This document shows, piece by piece, positions 9,332 through 18,058 of a stretch of DNA of 64,000 nt. Made by a program: the position numbers and the translations under genes. Origin of the DNA: Paenibacillus rhizosphaerae (lineage in GTDB: Bacteria > Bacillota > Bacilli > Paenibacillales > Paenibacillaceae); contig NZ_JACHXJ010000004.1 of the NCBI RefSeq assembly GCF_014192015.1, positions 399,233 through 463,232 on the forward strand. The letters run 5' to 3'. Position 1 is the first letter of the stretch, and each line of letters begins with the position of its first letter. Under the pieces are notes generated by a model. The model was not told the DNA's origin. It made no database searches and saw nothing but the letters and a program-made list of their open reading frames with translations.

Positions 9332-10399
9332 ATGCTGTGGTCAGAACGCGCGGAAGCAGCGCAGGAAGCGCTGCGCCGGCATTATTGGAATCCGGATATC
9401 TCGATGTTTAATATTGAAACCCCGTGCCCGGACGGAGATTGCAACACGATTTTTCATTACTGGTGGATGGCGCATGCCGCCGACGTGCTGGTGGACGGAC
9501 TGCTCCGCACCGGCGAAGCGGTGTACGGGGAAATGCTCGCGGAGCTGCATGACGGCATCCGGCGCCGGAACGGCGGCGTGTACCCGAATGAGCTGTACGA
9601 CGATATGGAATGGATGGCGATCGCCTGGCTGCGCGCGTATGAGGCGACCGGCGAAGAGAAGTACAAGGATACTGTTCAAATCCTGTGGGGAGACATCCAG
9701 ACCGGATGGAATGACCATATGGGGGGCGGCATCGCATGGCACAAATCCCAGCTGGCTTACAAAAATACCCCGGCCAACGCGCCCGCCGCGATTCTCGCGG
9801 CAAGGCTGTACCGGTGCTTTGGCAGCGCGGAGGATTTGGACTGGGCCCGCAAAATATACGATTGGCAAAAGCGTTCGCTGGTCGATCCCGCCACCGGTTT
9901 CGTGTGGGACGGCATGAACCGGACCGGGGACGGAAGCATTGATAAGGACTGGAAGTTCACCTACTGCCAGGGTGTCTTTATCGGAGCGGGCGTGGAGCTG
10001 TGGCGGGTGAGCGGGGAGTCGGGCTTCCTCGTGGATGCTCTGCGCACGGCCAAGGCCGCCAAGGCGGAGCTTGCCGCGGATGACGGCGTGTTTCCGGACG
10101 AAGGAAGCGGAGACGGCGGCCTGTTTAAAGGCGTCCTGGTCCGCTACCTGGCGGAACTGAGCCTGGCATCAGAGGAGGGGGCCTGGACTGCCGTACCAAT
10201 GCTCGCCGGAAATGCCGACGTGCTGTGGGACGCCGGACGAAGCGCCGCATGCCTGTTCGGAACGGACTGGAGGCAGGCGCCGGCAGAACCGGTATCCCTA
10301 AGCACCCAGCTGAGCGGCGTTAAGCTGCTGGAGCGTTTGGCGGAGCTGGAGAAGAGGGGGCTGCTGATGCAGGCCGGCGAATCTCCGGCTGCCCCTTGA
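9332..10399 (+). CDS. Glycoside hydrolase family 76 (alpha-1,6-mannanase-like)
   Basis: A protein of about 355 residues. The ATG at 9332 is chosen because AAGGGGAG (9313-9320) is correctly spaced for it; an in-frame ATG at 9323 lies too close to that site. GH76 features are the aromatic HYWWMAHAADVLVDG near the start and the paired aspartates of LYDDMEW (about residues 90-91), which serve as nucleophile and acid/base in GH76 alpha-1,6-mannanases. Further on are repeated W-G/W-D alpha-barrel helices and WKFTYCQG. There is no signal peptide, so the enzyme is probably cytoplasmic and acts on imported mannan-type oligosaccharides. It ends just before a strong terminator. Confidence 0.85.
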   Translation: MLWSERAEAAQEALRRHYWNPDISMFNIETPCPDGDCNTIFHYWWMAHAADVLVDGLLRTGEAVYGEMLAELHDGIRRRNGGVYPNELYDDMEWMAIAWLRAYEATGEEKYKDTVQILWGDIQTGWNDHMGGGIAWHKSQLAYKNTPANAPAAILAARLYRCFGSAEDLDWARKIYDWQKRSLVDPATGFVWDGMNRTGDGSIDKDWKFTYCQGVFIGAGVELWRVSGESGFLVDALRTAKAAKAELAADDGVFPDEGSGDGGLFKGVLVRYLAELSLASEEGAWTAVPMLAGNADVLWDAGRSAACLFGTDWRQAPAEPVSLSTQLSGVKLLERLAELEKRGLLMQAGESPAAP

Positions 10400-10407
10400 A
10401 ACAATGC

Positions 10408-10449
10408 AAGCGTCACCCCGTGCCTAGTGAGCGGGGTGACGCTTTTTTG
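10408..10449 (+). terminator. Rho-independent terminator after the GH76 gene
   Basis: A perfect 13-base stem (10408-10420 with 10432-10444) with an 11-base loop runs into a T tract. It ends the first transporter/GH76 operon and also separates it from the convergent LacI gene. Confidence 0.9.
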
Positions 10450-10517
10450 TATCCAAAATCCGTATCGGTATGCATATCCGTATCGGTAGATCCTGAAATT
10501 CCGTTTCCAGCAGGGTG

Positions 10518-11534
10518 TTATTTCTTGTTCCGGTAATAGTCCGAAGAACCCCGCACGAGCAGCTCCGAATCGACCGTAAAGATCCGCTTGTCGGCAAATG
10601 CATTCTCGTTCATCTGATCGATGAATTTCTCCACGATAATGGCACCCATCGTATATTTCGGCTGATTGACCGTGCTGAGCTGAGGGGTCACGTATTTGCT
10701 GATCCGGTTGTTGTCGACCCCGACCACCGCGAGCTCTTCCGGAATGGAGATGCCGCGCTCCTTGCAGGCCTGATACACGCCGAGCGCCATCTCATCGTTC
10801 GCCGCAAAAACGGCGGTAAACGGGACCCCTTTGGCGAAAAGCCGGTTCATCGCATCGTATCCGCCCGACTCGTTGAAGTTCCCGTTTTCGACCAGGTCCG
10901 GCCGGAAGGGAATCTGATTCTCCTTCAGAGCCTTAAGGTATCCTTCCAGACGCTCATAACTGTCGACCGCTTCGGGGTAACCGTTCAGGAAAACGATGTC
11001 CCGGTGGCCCCGTTCCACCAGATGCTCCACGACCTGGCGGGAAAACTTGACGTTGTCCGTATAAATGCACGGAATCCGCGGATGCTCGATATTCCGGCCG
11101 ATAATGGCGACAAAATACCCTTTGTCTGCAATTTCACAAATCTCCTCATCCGACAGCGTCGGCGCGATCATGATGACGCCGTCCATCGTCCGGTCCATGA
11201 GCATCGTCAAATACTCCCGTTCCTTGTCGGTCTGGTTCTCCGCATCGCATATGAATACTTTGTATTTCTGGGCGTAGGCCATGTTCTCAATGCCCTTGAT
11301 GATTTCCGTAAAATAGGCATTATTGATGTCCTGGGCGATGACGCCGATCGTCAGCGTCTTTTGCAAACGCAGGTTTTTCGCCGCGGCATTCGGATGATAG
11401 TTGAGCTCGTCGACCGCTTTCATCACTTTGTTTCTCGTTTTGGGCGTGACGCCGCTGGCGTTGTTCAGCACACGGGAAACCGTGGCCGGAGACACGCCGG
11501 CTTTGGCCGCAACGTCGATTATTTTCGCGTCCAT
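10518..11534 (-). CDS. LacI-family transcriptional regulator
   Basis: A 338-residue repressor. The N-terminal helix-turn-helix (IIDVAAKAGVSPATVSRVLN) and hinge helix (HPNAAAKNLR) are followed by a periplasmic-binding-protein-like sugar-sensing domain (AVFAANDEMALGVYQA, AVVGVDNN). It is divergent from the second ABC operon. Three near-palindromic operators lie in the shared 305-base intergenic region, the first across both promoters, so it probably represses both that operon and itself. The inducer is likely the imported sugar or a GH30/GH76 product (inference). Confidence 0.93.
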   Translation of the reverse strand: MDAKIIDVAAKAGVSPATVSRVLNNASGVTPKTRNKVMKAVDELNYHPNAAAKNLRLQKTLTIGVIAQDINNAYFTEIIKGIENMAYAQKYKVFICDAENQTDKEREYLTMLMDRTMDGVIMIAPTLSDEEICEIADKGYFVAIIGRNIEHPRIPCIYTDNVKFSRQVVEHLVERGHRDIVFLNGYPEAVDSYERLEGYLKALKENQIPFRPDLVENGNFNESGGYDAMNRLFAKGVPFTAVFAANDEMALGVYQACKERGISIPEELAVVGVDNNRISKYVTPQLSTVNQPKYTMGAIIVEKFIDQMNENAFADKRIFTVDSELLVRGSSDYYRNKK

Positions 11535-11563
11535 TTCTCATCAACCTTACTTCAATTTTTTGT

Positions 11564-11592
11564 TTGACAAAACATACTGGGGTAATTATAAT
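11564..11592 (+). promoter_or_regulatory. Sigma-A promoter of the second ABC/GH30 operon
   Basis: A consensus -35 TTGACA (11564-11569), a 17-base spacer and -10 TATAAT (11587-11592). The predicted start at about 11599 coincides with the first base of operator 1, so LacI binding would block initiation. The untranslated leader would be about 240 bases and holds two further operators. Confidence 0.85.
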
Positions 11593-11613
11593 TCAAAATG
11601 AAATCGATTTCAA
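11585..11613 (-). promoter_or_regulatory. Sigma-A promoter of the lacI-type gene
   Basis: On the minus strand, -35 TTGAAA (11613-11608), a 17-base spacer and -10 TATAAT (11590-11585). Its -35 lies inside operator 1, which predicts autorepression. The -10 overlaps that of the opposing promoter. Confidence 0.75.
11599..11612. promoter_or_regulatory. LacI-type operator 1 (perfect palindrome)
   Basis: TGAAATCGATTTCA is a perfect 14-base palindrome with the central CG typical of LacI/CcpA-family sites. It covers the + promoter start site and the -35 of the minus promoter. CcpA could also bind such a sequence. Confidence 0.8.
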
Positions 11614-11705
11614 TAGCGGGTGATTCACCTGCATGTTGAACAAAATTGTTGACAATTCAGCCTGATCCTCAGCAGAGCGAAAAGGCTTTTTCATTAAAAA
11701 TAAAA

Positions 11706-11717
11706 GAAATCGATTTC
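11706..11717. promoter_or_regulatory. LacI-type operator 2
   Basis: The GAAATCGATTTC core is identical to operator 1 and lies about 107 bases downstream, within the leader of the + operon. It may support repression by roadblock or looping. Confidence 0.65.
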
Positions 11718-11785
11718 ATTTAGTGATGGATTTGGCGATAAAACGTTGAAAGAGGTGGTTGTTACAGCGGATTTTTAAAATAAAA

Positions 11786-11799
11786 TGAAATCGATTACA
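11786..11799. promoter_or_regulatory. LacI-type operator 3
   Basis: TGAAATCGATTACA differs from operator 1 at one position. It lies 40 bases before the first permease gene and 80 bases after operator 2. Confidence 0.6.
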
Positions 11800-11839
11800 G
11801 TAGCTTCTATCCATCTTAGCGAATTGAGGTGAGGGCTAT

Positions 11840-12754
11840 ATGTCCGGGTTTTTCAAGGAGCTGGCCAAGAACAAGGTGCTCTTTCTCATGATTTTGCCGG
11901 CTCTGCTGTTCTTTATTGTGTTCAGCTACATACCGATGGTTGGCGTGTATTACGCGTTCACCAATTTCAGCTTCGACGGCGGACTGTTCGGCAGCGAGTT
12001 CGTCGGTCTCGCCAATTTCAAATTTTTGTTCGAATCCGGCGCACTGTACAACCTCACGAAGAACACGGTGCTGTACAATCTGGCGTTTATTTTCATCGGC
12101 AACATCCTGCAGCTGGTCTGCGCGGTGTTTCTCAGCGAGCTGGCTGGCAAATGGTTCAAAAAGACGACCCAATCGATCATGTTTCTGCCGTTCTTCATTT
12201 CCTTCGTCCTGGTCGGGGCGTTTGTCTACAACCTGTTCAATTTTGAAAACGGCGTGATCAACTCGCTGCTGCGCCAGCTGGGCATGCAGCCATACGACTT
12301 CTACCTGCACACCGCCCCCTGGAAATACATCATCGTCTTCTTCAACGTGTGGAAAGGGCTCGGCTACGGAACGGTCATCTACCTGGCGGCCATCATGGGC
12401 ATCAGCGACGAGTACCATGAAGCGGCCAAGATCGACGGGGCGAACATTTTCAAGCGCATCCGCTACATCACGATTCCGCTGCTCCGGCCGACCTTCGTGC
12501 TGCTGATCCTGCTCAGCCTGGGCGGCATCCTGAAGGGACAGTTCGACCTGTTCTGGCAGATCGTCGGCAACAACGGCATGCTGTATGACGCGACGGATAT
12601 CATCGATACATACGTGTACCGCTCACTGGCGATCAACTTCGACATCGGTATGGGGACGGCGGCCGGATTGTTCCAATCCTTCTTCGGCTTCGTGCTCGTC
12701 GTCACCGTCAACTGGATCGTCCGCAAGGTGCAGAAGGATTACGCCCTGTTTTAA
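11840..12754 (+). CDS. ABC transporter permease, LplB/UgpA type
   Basis: A 304-residue permease with about six helices, starting N-terminally with SGFFKELAKNKVLFLMILPALLFF as in the LplB subgroup. The EAA loop is YHEAAKIDGANIFKRIRYI (about 194-212). It is the first gene of the LacI-controlled operon; the ATG follows GAGGTGAGGG. With the next permease and the DUF3502 lipoprotein it forms a complete importer except for the ATPase, which is usually supplied in trans in this group. Confidence 0.92.
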   Translation: MSGFFKELAKNKVLFLMILPALLFFIVFSYIPMVGVYYAFTNFSFDGGLFGSEFVGLANFKFLFESGALYNLTKNTVLYNLAFIFIGNILQLVCAVFLSELAGKWFKKTTQSIMFLPFFISFVLVGAFVYNLFNFENGVINSLLRQLGMQPYDFYLHTAPWKYIIVFFNVWKGLGYGTVIYLAAIMGISDEYHEAAKIDGANIFKRIRYITIPLLRPTFVLLILLSLGGILKGQFDLFWQIVGNNGMLYDATDIIDTYVYRSLAINFDIGMGTAAGLFQSFFGFVLVVTVNWIVRKVQKDYALF

Positions 12755-12807
12755 CCAGAAGGCCCTGATCTCATGAACTTCATTTATATATGGAGGTGCC
12801 CTTAACC

Positions 12808-13689
12808 ATGCGTGCCGAACGCTCAACCATCGTGTTCAATGTCATGGGATACGTGGTCATCACGGTCCTGACCCTTCTTTGCGCACTGCCGTTCTGGCTG
12901 ATCCTTTCCGGATCCTTTTCTGCGGAGGACGACATTATCCGTGACGGCTTCAAGCTGTTCCCGGACCACTTTTCGATCGATGCCTACAAATCCGTGTTCA
13001 GCAATCCGGCGCAGATTTTCAAGGCATACGAGGTGACCATCGGCGTTACGGTGATTGGCACCGTGCTGGGTCTCTTTATCACCTCGATGGCGGGGTACGT
13101 GCTGTCCCGCAAAGATTTTAAGTACCGCGACAAGCTGTCGTTCTTCATTTATTTCACGACGCTGTTCAGCGGCGGGCTGATTCCATGGTACATCATGATC
13201 GTCAACTATTTGGACTGGAAGGACAGCTATTTGGCGTTGGTCGTACCGTCTCTGCTCAGCGCATGGAACATCATTCTCATGAAGAACTTCATGAAATCGA
13301 TTCCAGACTCGATTGTGGAGTCGGCCAAGATCGACGGCGCCGGGGAGTTCACGATTTACTGGAAGCTGATCCTGCCGCTGTCCACGCCGGGCTTGGCGAC
13401 CATCGGCCTGTTCCTTGGGCTGTCGTATTGGAATGACTGGTTCTCGGCCAACATTTTCATCACGACCGAATCCAAATATCCGCTGCAGTTTCTGCTGTAC
13501 AAAATTTTGGCCAGCGCCGCGGTGCTGAAAACGAGCATCGCCGGCAACCTTGGCGCCGATTTCAAGCCGCCTGCCGAAACGCTGAAGATGGCCGTGGCGA
13601 TTGTCGTCACCGGGCCGATTATTTTCCTGTATCCGTTCGTGCAGCGCTACTTCGTCAAAGGTCTCACGATTGGCGCGGTCAAAGGCTGA
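12808..13689 (+). CDS. ABC transporter permease, YtcP/LplC type
   Basis: A 293-residue permease. The ATG at 12808 is preferred because GGAGGTG (12792-12798) sits nine bases before it; an in-frame ATG at 12790 overlaps that site and cannot use it. It has about six helices and the EAA loop VESAKIDGAGEFTIYW. The C-terminus PFVQRYFVKGLTIGAVKG is characteristic of the LplC/YtcP subgroup. It pairs with the preceding permease. Confidence 0.93.
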   Translation: MRAERSTIVFNVMGYVVITVLTLLCALPFWLILSGSFSAEDDIIRDGFKLFPDHFSIDAYKSVFSNPAQIFKAYEVTIGVTVIGTVLGLFITSMAGYVLSRKDFKYRDKLSFFIYFTTLFSGGLIPWYIMIVNYLDWKDSYLALVVPSLLSAWNIILMKNFMKSIPDSIVESAKIDGAGEFTIYWKLILPLSTPGLATIGLFLGLSYWNDWFSANIFITTESKYPLQFLLYKILASAAVLKTSIAGNLGADFKPPAETLKMAVAIVVTGPIIFLYPFVQRYFVKGLTIGAVKG

Positions 13690-13756
13690 GGACCTGTCTT
13701 GGTCCGCAATCGCCTTCCGGCAGCCGACACCATTTCATAAAACTGGGGGAATACGT

Positions 13757-15328
13757 ATGAAAAAGAGGTTCATGAAGCTGATGACCGTCTGCATCATGCT
13801 GACGCTGTTCACGTCGATGCTGGCCGCTTGCGGCGGCAGCTCCGGCGCAGGTTCCGAGGGAGCCAAAGAGGCGGATGCGGGTACGGCTACGACGGCGGAC
13901 GGCAAGCCGGATACGTCGAAGAAGGTGACGCTGAACTGGTACCTGCTGGGCGATGCCCATGCGGATACGCCGAAAGTCGTTGAAGAATGGAACAAGATGC
14001 TGGAGAAAGACTTGAATACCACCGTGAAGCTTAACTTTACGACCTGGAACGACTGGCAGACGAAATACAATCTGCTGCTGGCCTCGGGGGAGAAGGTGGA
14101 CATGGTCTTTGCTTCGTCCTGGGCGGACTTCTTCAAATATTCGAAGCAGGGCGCGTTCCTGCCGCTGAACGACCTGCTGCCGACCTATGCGCCGGAGACG
14201 TGGAAAGAAGTGCCTGAGCAGGATTGGAAGGACGTGACCGTGAGCGGCAAAATTTACGCCGTGCCGAGCACGTATCCCGAATATACGCCGGACGGCATCG
14301 TATACCGCGAGGACTGGAGACAGGAGCTGAACGTGCCGGAAATTACGGATCTGGATTCCATTGAGAAGTATATGGATGCGGTGAAAACCGTTAAGAACGT
14401 CACGCCGATCAAGGGCAAAGCCTGGAACGAAGTGAACACGCTGTTCCATGCCTACTATGATTTCAAAAATATCGGCGGGGACAGCGGCGTCATCGTCGCC
14501 AAGTCGTACGATACTCCGCGCGATGTAGTAGCTTATCCGTTCACGACCGAGTTCGAGGAATGGGTAAAGCGGATGAAGACCTGGGCGGACAAAGGGTTCT
14601 GGACGTCCAACACGCTGTCGGTGCAGCAGGAGGCCGGCGACTTCATCAAAACGGGCACGGGCGCCGTCTACTGGCGGAATGCGCCGGGTGCAGCCGGGTT
14701 CATTACCGATATCGAGAAGAACCACAAGGACATCAAGATGGGATACTTCCCGTTCACCCGTTTTCACAATTACGCGGTGCCGAACCTCGGCATCAACAAC
14801 GGCATGGCGATCCCGAAGAACGCTAGCAATCCGGAACGCTCGCTCATGGTGCTGGAGAAGCTGCGCAACGACCCGGCTTACTATAACCTGATGACTTACG
14901 GGATCGAAGGCCGCAACTACAAATTCGACGACAAGGGAGCCATCATCTCCCCGGCGCCGGGTCAAGATCCCGCTAAAGTGACGTCGTACAGCATTGCCAG
15001 CTGGGGATGGAGATATTCGAAGAACGACCATCCGGCAGCGAACCGTTGGGCCGGCGAAGATAAACTGAACGAAGAATTCAAGGCGGAGACGAAGCCGGAC
15101 ATTTTCTCTCCGATTCTGATGGACTATCAGCCGGTCAAATCGCAGCTCGCAGCGGTGAACCAGGTGTACCAGCAGTTCGGTATGCCGCTGATGATGGGGC
15201 TCGTGCCGGACGTCGACAAGGCGCTCGAGAACTACCGCAGCAAGCTGAAAGCCGCAGGCGTGGACGACGTGCTGAAATACGTGCAGGAACAAGTCAATGC
15301 GTATGCGGACGAAAAAGGGCTGAAATAA
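13757..15328 (+). CDS. Extracellular solute-binding lipoprotein with DUF3502 C-terminus
   Basis: A 523-residue lipoprotein starting at ATG 13757 behind CTGGGGGA. The signal peptide has the lipobox LAAC (Cys at about residue 26), followed by a flexible G/S/A-rich linker. The body is a solute-binding fold. The C-terminal region (YQQFGMPLMMGLVPDVDKAL to the end) matches the DUF3502 tail known from LplA-like binding proteins. It captures the saccharide for the two upstream permeases. An inverted repeat follows the stop codon and may stabilise this high-copy part of the mRNA. Confidence 0.93.
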   Translation: MKKRFMKLMTVCIMLTLFTSMLAACGGSSGAGSEGAKEADAGTATTADGKPDTSKKVTLNWYLLGDAHADTPKVVEEWNKMLEKDLNTTVKLNFTTWNDWQTKYNLLLASGEKVDMVFASSWADFFKYSKQGAFLPLNDLLPTYAPETWKEVPEQDWKDVTVSGKIYAVPSTYPEYTPDGIVYREDWRQELNVPEITDLDSIEKYMDAVKTVKNVTPIKGKAWNEVNTLFHAYYDFKNIGGDSGVIVAKSYDTPRDVVAYPFTTEFEEWVKRMKTWADKGFWTSNTLSVQQEAGDFIKTGTGAVYWRNAPGAAGFITDIEKNHKDIKMGYFPFTRFHNYAVPNLGINNGMAIPKNASNPERSLMVLEKLRNDPAYYNLMTYGIEGRNYKFDDKGAIISPAPGQDPAKVTSYSIASWGWRYSKNDHPAANRWAGEDKLNEEFKAETKPDIFSPILMDYQPVKSQLAAVNQVYQQFGMPLMMGLVPDVDKALENYRSKLKAAGVDDVLKYVQEQVNAYADEKGLK

Positions 15329-15341
15329 CATAAAACATGCA

Positions 15342-15432
15342 GGCAGTGCGGAAAAGAGGGTGCCGGCAAGGAATTGGGGCTCGGCGGCCGCGGGCCGTCC
15401 GTCGAAAGGCCATCCTGTATACCCGCACTGCC
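15342..15432 (+). repeat. Long-range inverted repeat between binding-protein and GH30 genes
   Basis: GGCAGTGCGG at 15342-15351 and its exact complement CCGCACTGCC at 15423-15432 enclose a GC-rich segment that can itself fold. It is not followed by a T tract, so it is more likely an mRNA-stabilising or attenuating stem than a terminator. Confidence 0.5.
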
Positions 15433-15454
15433 GTGCTTGTAAGGAGGGGCATCC

Positions 15455-16810
15455 GTGAGCAAGCAGGCCGAAGTATGGCTCAGTACGATTGACCAGCAGC
15501 AGAAGCTGCAGAGGCAGGAACCGATTCCGATCACGGAACGTCCGTCCGTTCCGGAAGCCGCGGACCGGATTCAGATCGATCCGAGGACAACGTATCAGGA
15601 AATGGACGGCTTCGGCGCATCGTTCACCGATGCGTCGGCGTACCTGATCTACCGCGTCCTGGACGAAGAGGCGCGTGCGAAAGTGATGAAGCGGCTGTTC
15701 GATCCGGCCGAAGGCATCGGCATCTGCTTCATCCGTCAGGTGATGGGAGCTTCGGATTATACGACCCGTATCTACAGCTATGATGACATGCCGGAAGGCG
15801 AAGAGGACTTTGAGCTGAAGCATTTCAGCATTGACCATGACCGGGAGTATATCATTCCCGCCGTGCGGGAAGCGCTGCGGATCAATCCGGCCATCAAGGT
15901 CATGGCCTCCCCATGGAGCGCGCCGGGCTGGATGAAAACCTCCGGCCATATGATCACCGGCAAGCTCCGCCCGGAATGCTACGGCGCGTACGCGCAGTAT
16001 TTCGTGAAGTTCGTTCAGGCCTACGAGGCGGCGGGAATACCGATTTACGCCGTCTCGATCCAGAACGAACCAGGCTATGAGCCCAAGGAGTACCCGGGCA
16101 TGCTGATGACCGGGGCGGAGGAAGCGGAGTTCATCCGCGACCACTTGGGGCCGGCATTTAACGCGGCGGGCATCACCGCCAAAATCTTGTGCTACGACCA
16201 CAACTGGGACGTGCCGCAGCATCCGCTTACGGTGCTGGCCGATCCGGAAGCGGCCCGCTATGTGGCGGGCGTCGCCTGGCACGTGTACGGCGGGGAGCAC
16301 GAGGCGATGTCGCAGGTGAAAGAGGCCCATCCCGACAAGGATGCCTGGTTCACCGAGGCGTCGGGGGGCAGCTGGATTCCGCCGTTCCGCACGGCGTTCC
16401 TGGACCAGATGAAGCATGTAATCCGCACGACGCGCAACTGGTCCAAAACGGTCGTCTGGTGGAATCTGGCGCTGGACGAGCACAACGGCCCGACCGTGCT
16501 GTCGAACAGCACCTGCCGCGGGCTGGTCCAGGTCAGCCAGGCGGAGAAGACGGTGGAATACGAGCTCGATTATTACACGATGGGCCATATCAGCAAATTC
16601 GTGAAGCCGGGCGCGTACCGCATCGCATCTACGACGGCAAGGGATGAGCTGGAAAGCACGGCCTTCCGTAATCCCGACGGATCGGTGGTGCTGATCCTGT
16701 CCAGCCGGACGGAGGATGAGCGGACCGTCCAAGTGGATACGGGCGGCGGGTACGTTACCCTGACCCTGCCGGGTGAGGCCGCGGCTACGGTAACGTGGAT
16801 GTACGTGTAG
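15455..16810 (+). CDS. Glycoside hydrolase family 30 protein
   Basis: A 451-residue enzyme with a GTG start behind AAGGAGGGG. The GH30 (beta/alpha)8 barrel shows the N-terminal strand QEMDGFGASFTDAS and the SPWSAPGWMKTSG segment. The acid/base glutamate lies in SIQNEPGYEP (E205) and the nucleophile in WFTEASGG (E301). A beta-sandwich tail forms the last 80 residues. Without a signal peptide it should act in the cytoplasm. GH30 members cleave beta-glucosidic, beta-xylosidic or related bonds; the exact substrate is not readable. It is the last gene of the LacI-controlled operon. Confidence 0.9.
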   Translation: MSKQAEVWLSTIDQQQKLQRQEPIPITERPSVPEAADRIQIDPRTTYQEMDGFGASFTDASAYLIYRVLDEEARAKVMKRLFDPAEGIGICFIRQVMGASDYTTRIYSYDDMPEGEEDFELKHFSIDHDREYIIPAVREALRINPAIKVMASPWSAPGWMKTSGHMITGKLRPECYGAYAQYFVKFVQAYEAAGIPIYAVSIQNEPGYEPKEYPGMLMTGAEEAEFIRDHLGPAFNAAGITAKILCYDHNWDVPQHPLTVLADPEAARYVAGVAWHVYGGEHEAMSQVKEAHPDKDAWFTEASGGSWIPPFRTAFLDQMKHVIRTTRNWSKTVVWWNLALDEHNGPTVLSNSTCRGLVQVSQAEKTVEYELDYYTMGHISKFVKPGAYRIASTTARDELESTAFRNPDGSVVLILSSRTEDERTVQVDTGGGYVTLTLPGEAAATVTWMYV

Positions 16811-16894
16811 AGGGAATTAAATAAATCTAAAATGACGAATGAGGTGCCTTTTGACGAGGAATTCAAGGGGCGAACGTCCATTTGCGGTTCAATC

Positions 16895-16931
16895 AAGGCA
16901 GCCGGAGGGTGTACTACCGGCTGCCTTATTT
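16895..16931 (+). terminator. Rho-independent terminator after the GH30 gene
   Basis: An 11-base perfect stem AAGGCAGCCGG (16895-16905) pairs with 16917-16927, followed by ATTTTC. It lies 85 bases after the GH30 stop. Confidence 0.8.
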
Positions 16932-17017
16932 TCGTTGAGGAACGTACATTTACCCTTTGCCTGATGGTGAATCTCCTTATGTGGCAAGGGATTTTTCCCT
17001 GTTGAAAAGAAATGGGC

Positions 17018-17061
17018 TTTACAATACCTATGTTCTAGTGTACTATTCAACTATAACACTA
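17018..17061 (+). promoter_or_regulatory. Promoter and GntR/YtrA-type operator of the double ABC operon
   Basis: -35 TTTACA (17018-17023), 17-base spacer, -10 TACTAT (17041-17046). A long-spaced inverted repeat TAGTGT (17036-17041) / ACACTA (17056-17061) straddles the -10. YtrA-subfamily GntR regulators use such widely spaced repeats, and the operon encodes one, so autoregulation is likely. Confidence 0.65.
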
Positions 17062-17080
17062 ATACAAGGGAGTTGTGAGC

Positions 17081-18058
17081 ATGAACCATCGAACAAATAT
17101 GCAGTCGGATGCCGATGCGCCGGTTCTTTCACTCCAGGGGGTATCGAAACGGATCGGAAGCAAATGGATCGTCAGCCAGCTTTCTTTTGACGTTCACAAG
17201 GGCGAGGTGGTCGGCTTGTTGGGGCCCAACGGTGCGGGCAAGACGACGACCATCCGCATGATCGCCGGATTGATTGGGATGACGGAAGGGGATGTGCTGG
17301 TCCGCGGGAGCAGCATCCGCAGCGACTGGAAGCGAGCGATCCGCCATATCGGGGCGATTATCGAGAACCCGGAGTTCTACCCGTACATGACCGGCTGCGA
17401 TAATTTGAAGCAGTATCAGCGGATGAATCCCTGGATCAGCCGGGAGCGGATCGACGAGGTTGTCCGGCTTGTGGGGCTGGAACAGGCCATGAAGAAGAAA
17501 GTCAAAGCCTACTCGCTCGGCATGCGTCAGCGGCTCGGCATCGCCCAGGCGCTGCTGCATGAGCCGTCGGTCCTGATCCTGGACGAGCCGACGAACGGCC
17601 TGGATCCGGCGGGCATCCGCGAGATGCGCGACTACCTCAAAAATATCGCTCGCGAAGAGGGCATCTCCATCCTGGTGTCGAGTCACCTCCTGCTTGAAAT
17701 GGAGCAGCTGTGCAGCCGGGTCGTCGTCATTCAAGACGGCAAGCTGGTGACAGTCCGCTCCATTAACGGAGGCAGCGGGGAATCGGAGCAGCCGGGTCAG
17801 CAGGAAGCGATGCGCGTCATGTTCCGCGTCGGCCGCCTCGAAGAGGCGAAGAGGCTGCTCGAAGGGCTGGATCTGGCCGAGGTACTCGCGGTGAACCCGG
17901 AACAAAGCGAGCTGATTCTTTCCTTGCAGTACAAGGACATTCCGGGGGTAGTGGAGCGGCTGGGCAGCGGCCGGATCCCGATTTACCTCATTACCGAGCT
18001 CAAGCAGTCCCTAGAAGACGAATTCCTGAAATGGACGGGAGGAAACCAGATTGCGTAG
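17081..18058 (+). CDS. ABC transporter ATP-binding protein, BcrA/drug-export type
   Basis: A 325-residue ATPase. The ATG at 17081 is preferred over a GTG at 17075 because AAGGGAG (17066-17072) is spaced for it. It shows Walker A GPNGAGKTTT, signature SLGMRQR, Walker B VLILDEPTNGLDP and an H-loop (VSSHLL). A C-terminal extension of about 100 residues is as in bacitracin- or lantibiotic-export ATPases. It overlaps the next gene by eight bases and forms an exporter with it. The YtrA-type regulator downstream suggests a response to cell-wall antibiotics or membrane stress (inference). Confidence 0.9.
   Translation: MNHRTNMQSDADAPVLSLQGVSKRIGSKWIVSQLSFDVHKGEVVGLLGPNGAGKTTTIRMIAGLIGMTEGDVLVRGSSIRSDWKRAIRHIGAIIENPEFYPYMTGCDNLKQYQRMNPWISRERIDEVVRLVGLEQAMKKKVKAYSLGMRQRLGIAQALLHEPSVLILDEPTNGLDPAGIREMRDYLKNIAREEGISILVSSHLLLEMEQLCSRVVVIQDGKLVTVRSINGGSGESEQPGQQEAMRVMFRVGRLEEAKRLLEGLDLAEVLAVNPEQSELILSLQYKDIPGVVERLGSGRIPIYLITELKQSLEDEFLKWTGGNQIA

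Noticed and set aside
13679..16732. Minus-strand open frame of about 1,017 codons opposite permease, binding-protein and GH30 genes
   Set aside because: The + strand genes are unambiguous with correct ribosome sites and motifs. The antisense frame is a by-product of GC-rich third positions and its translation shows no domain.
17002..17030. Alternative promoter TTGAAA-17-TACCTA for the double ABC operon
   Set aside because: The -10 is poor; the TTTACA-17-TACTAT pair just downstream is better and overlaps the operator repeat.
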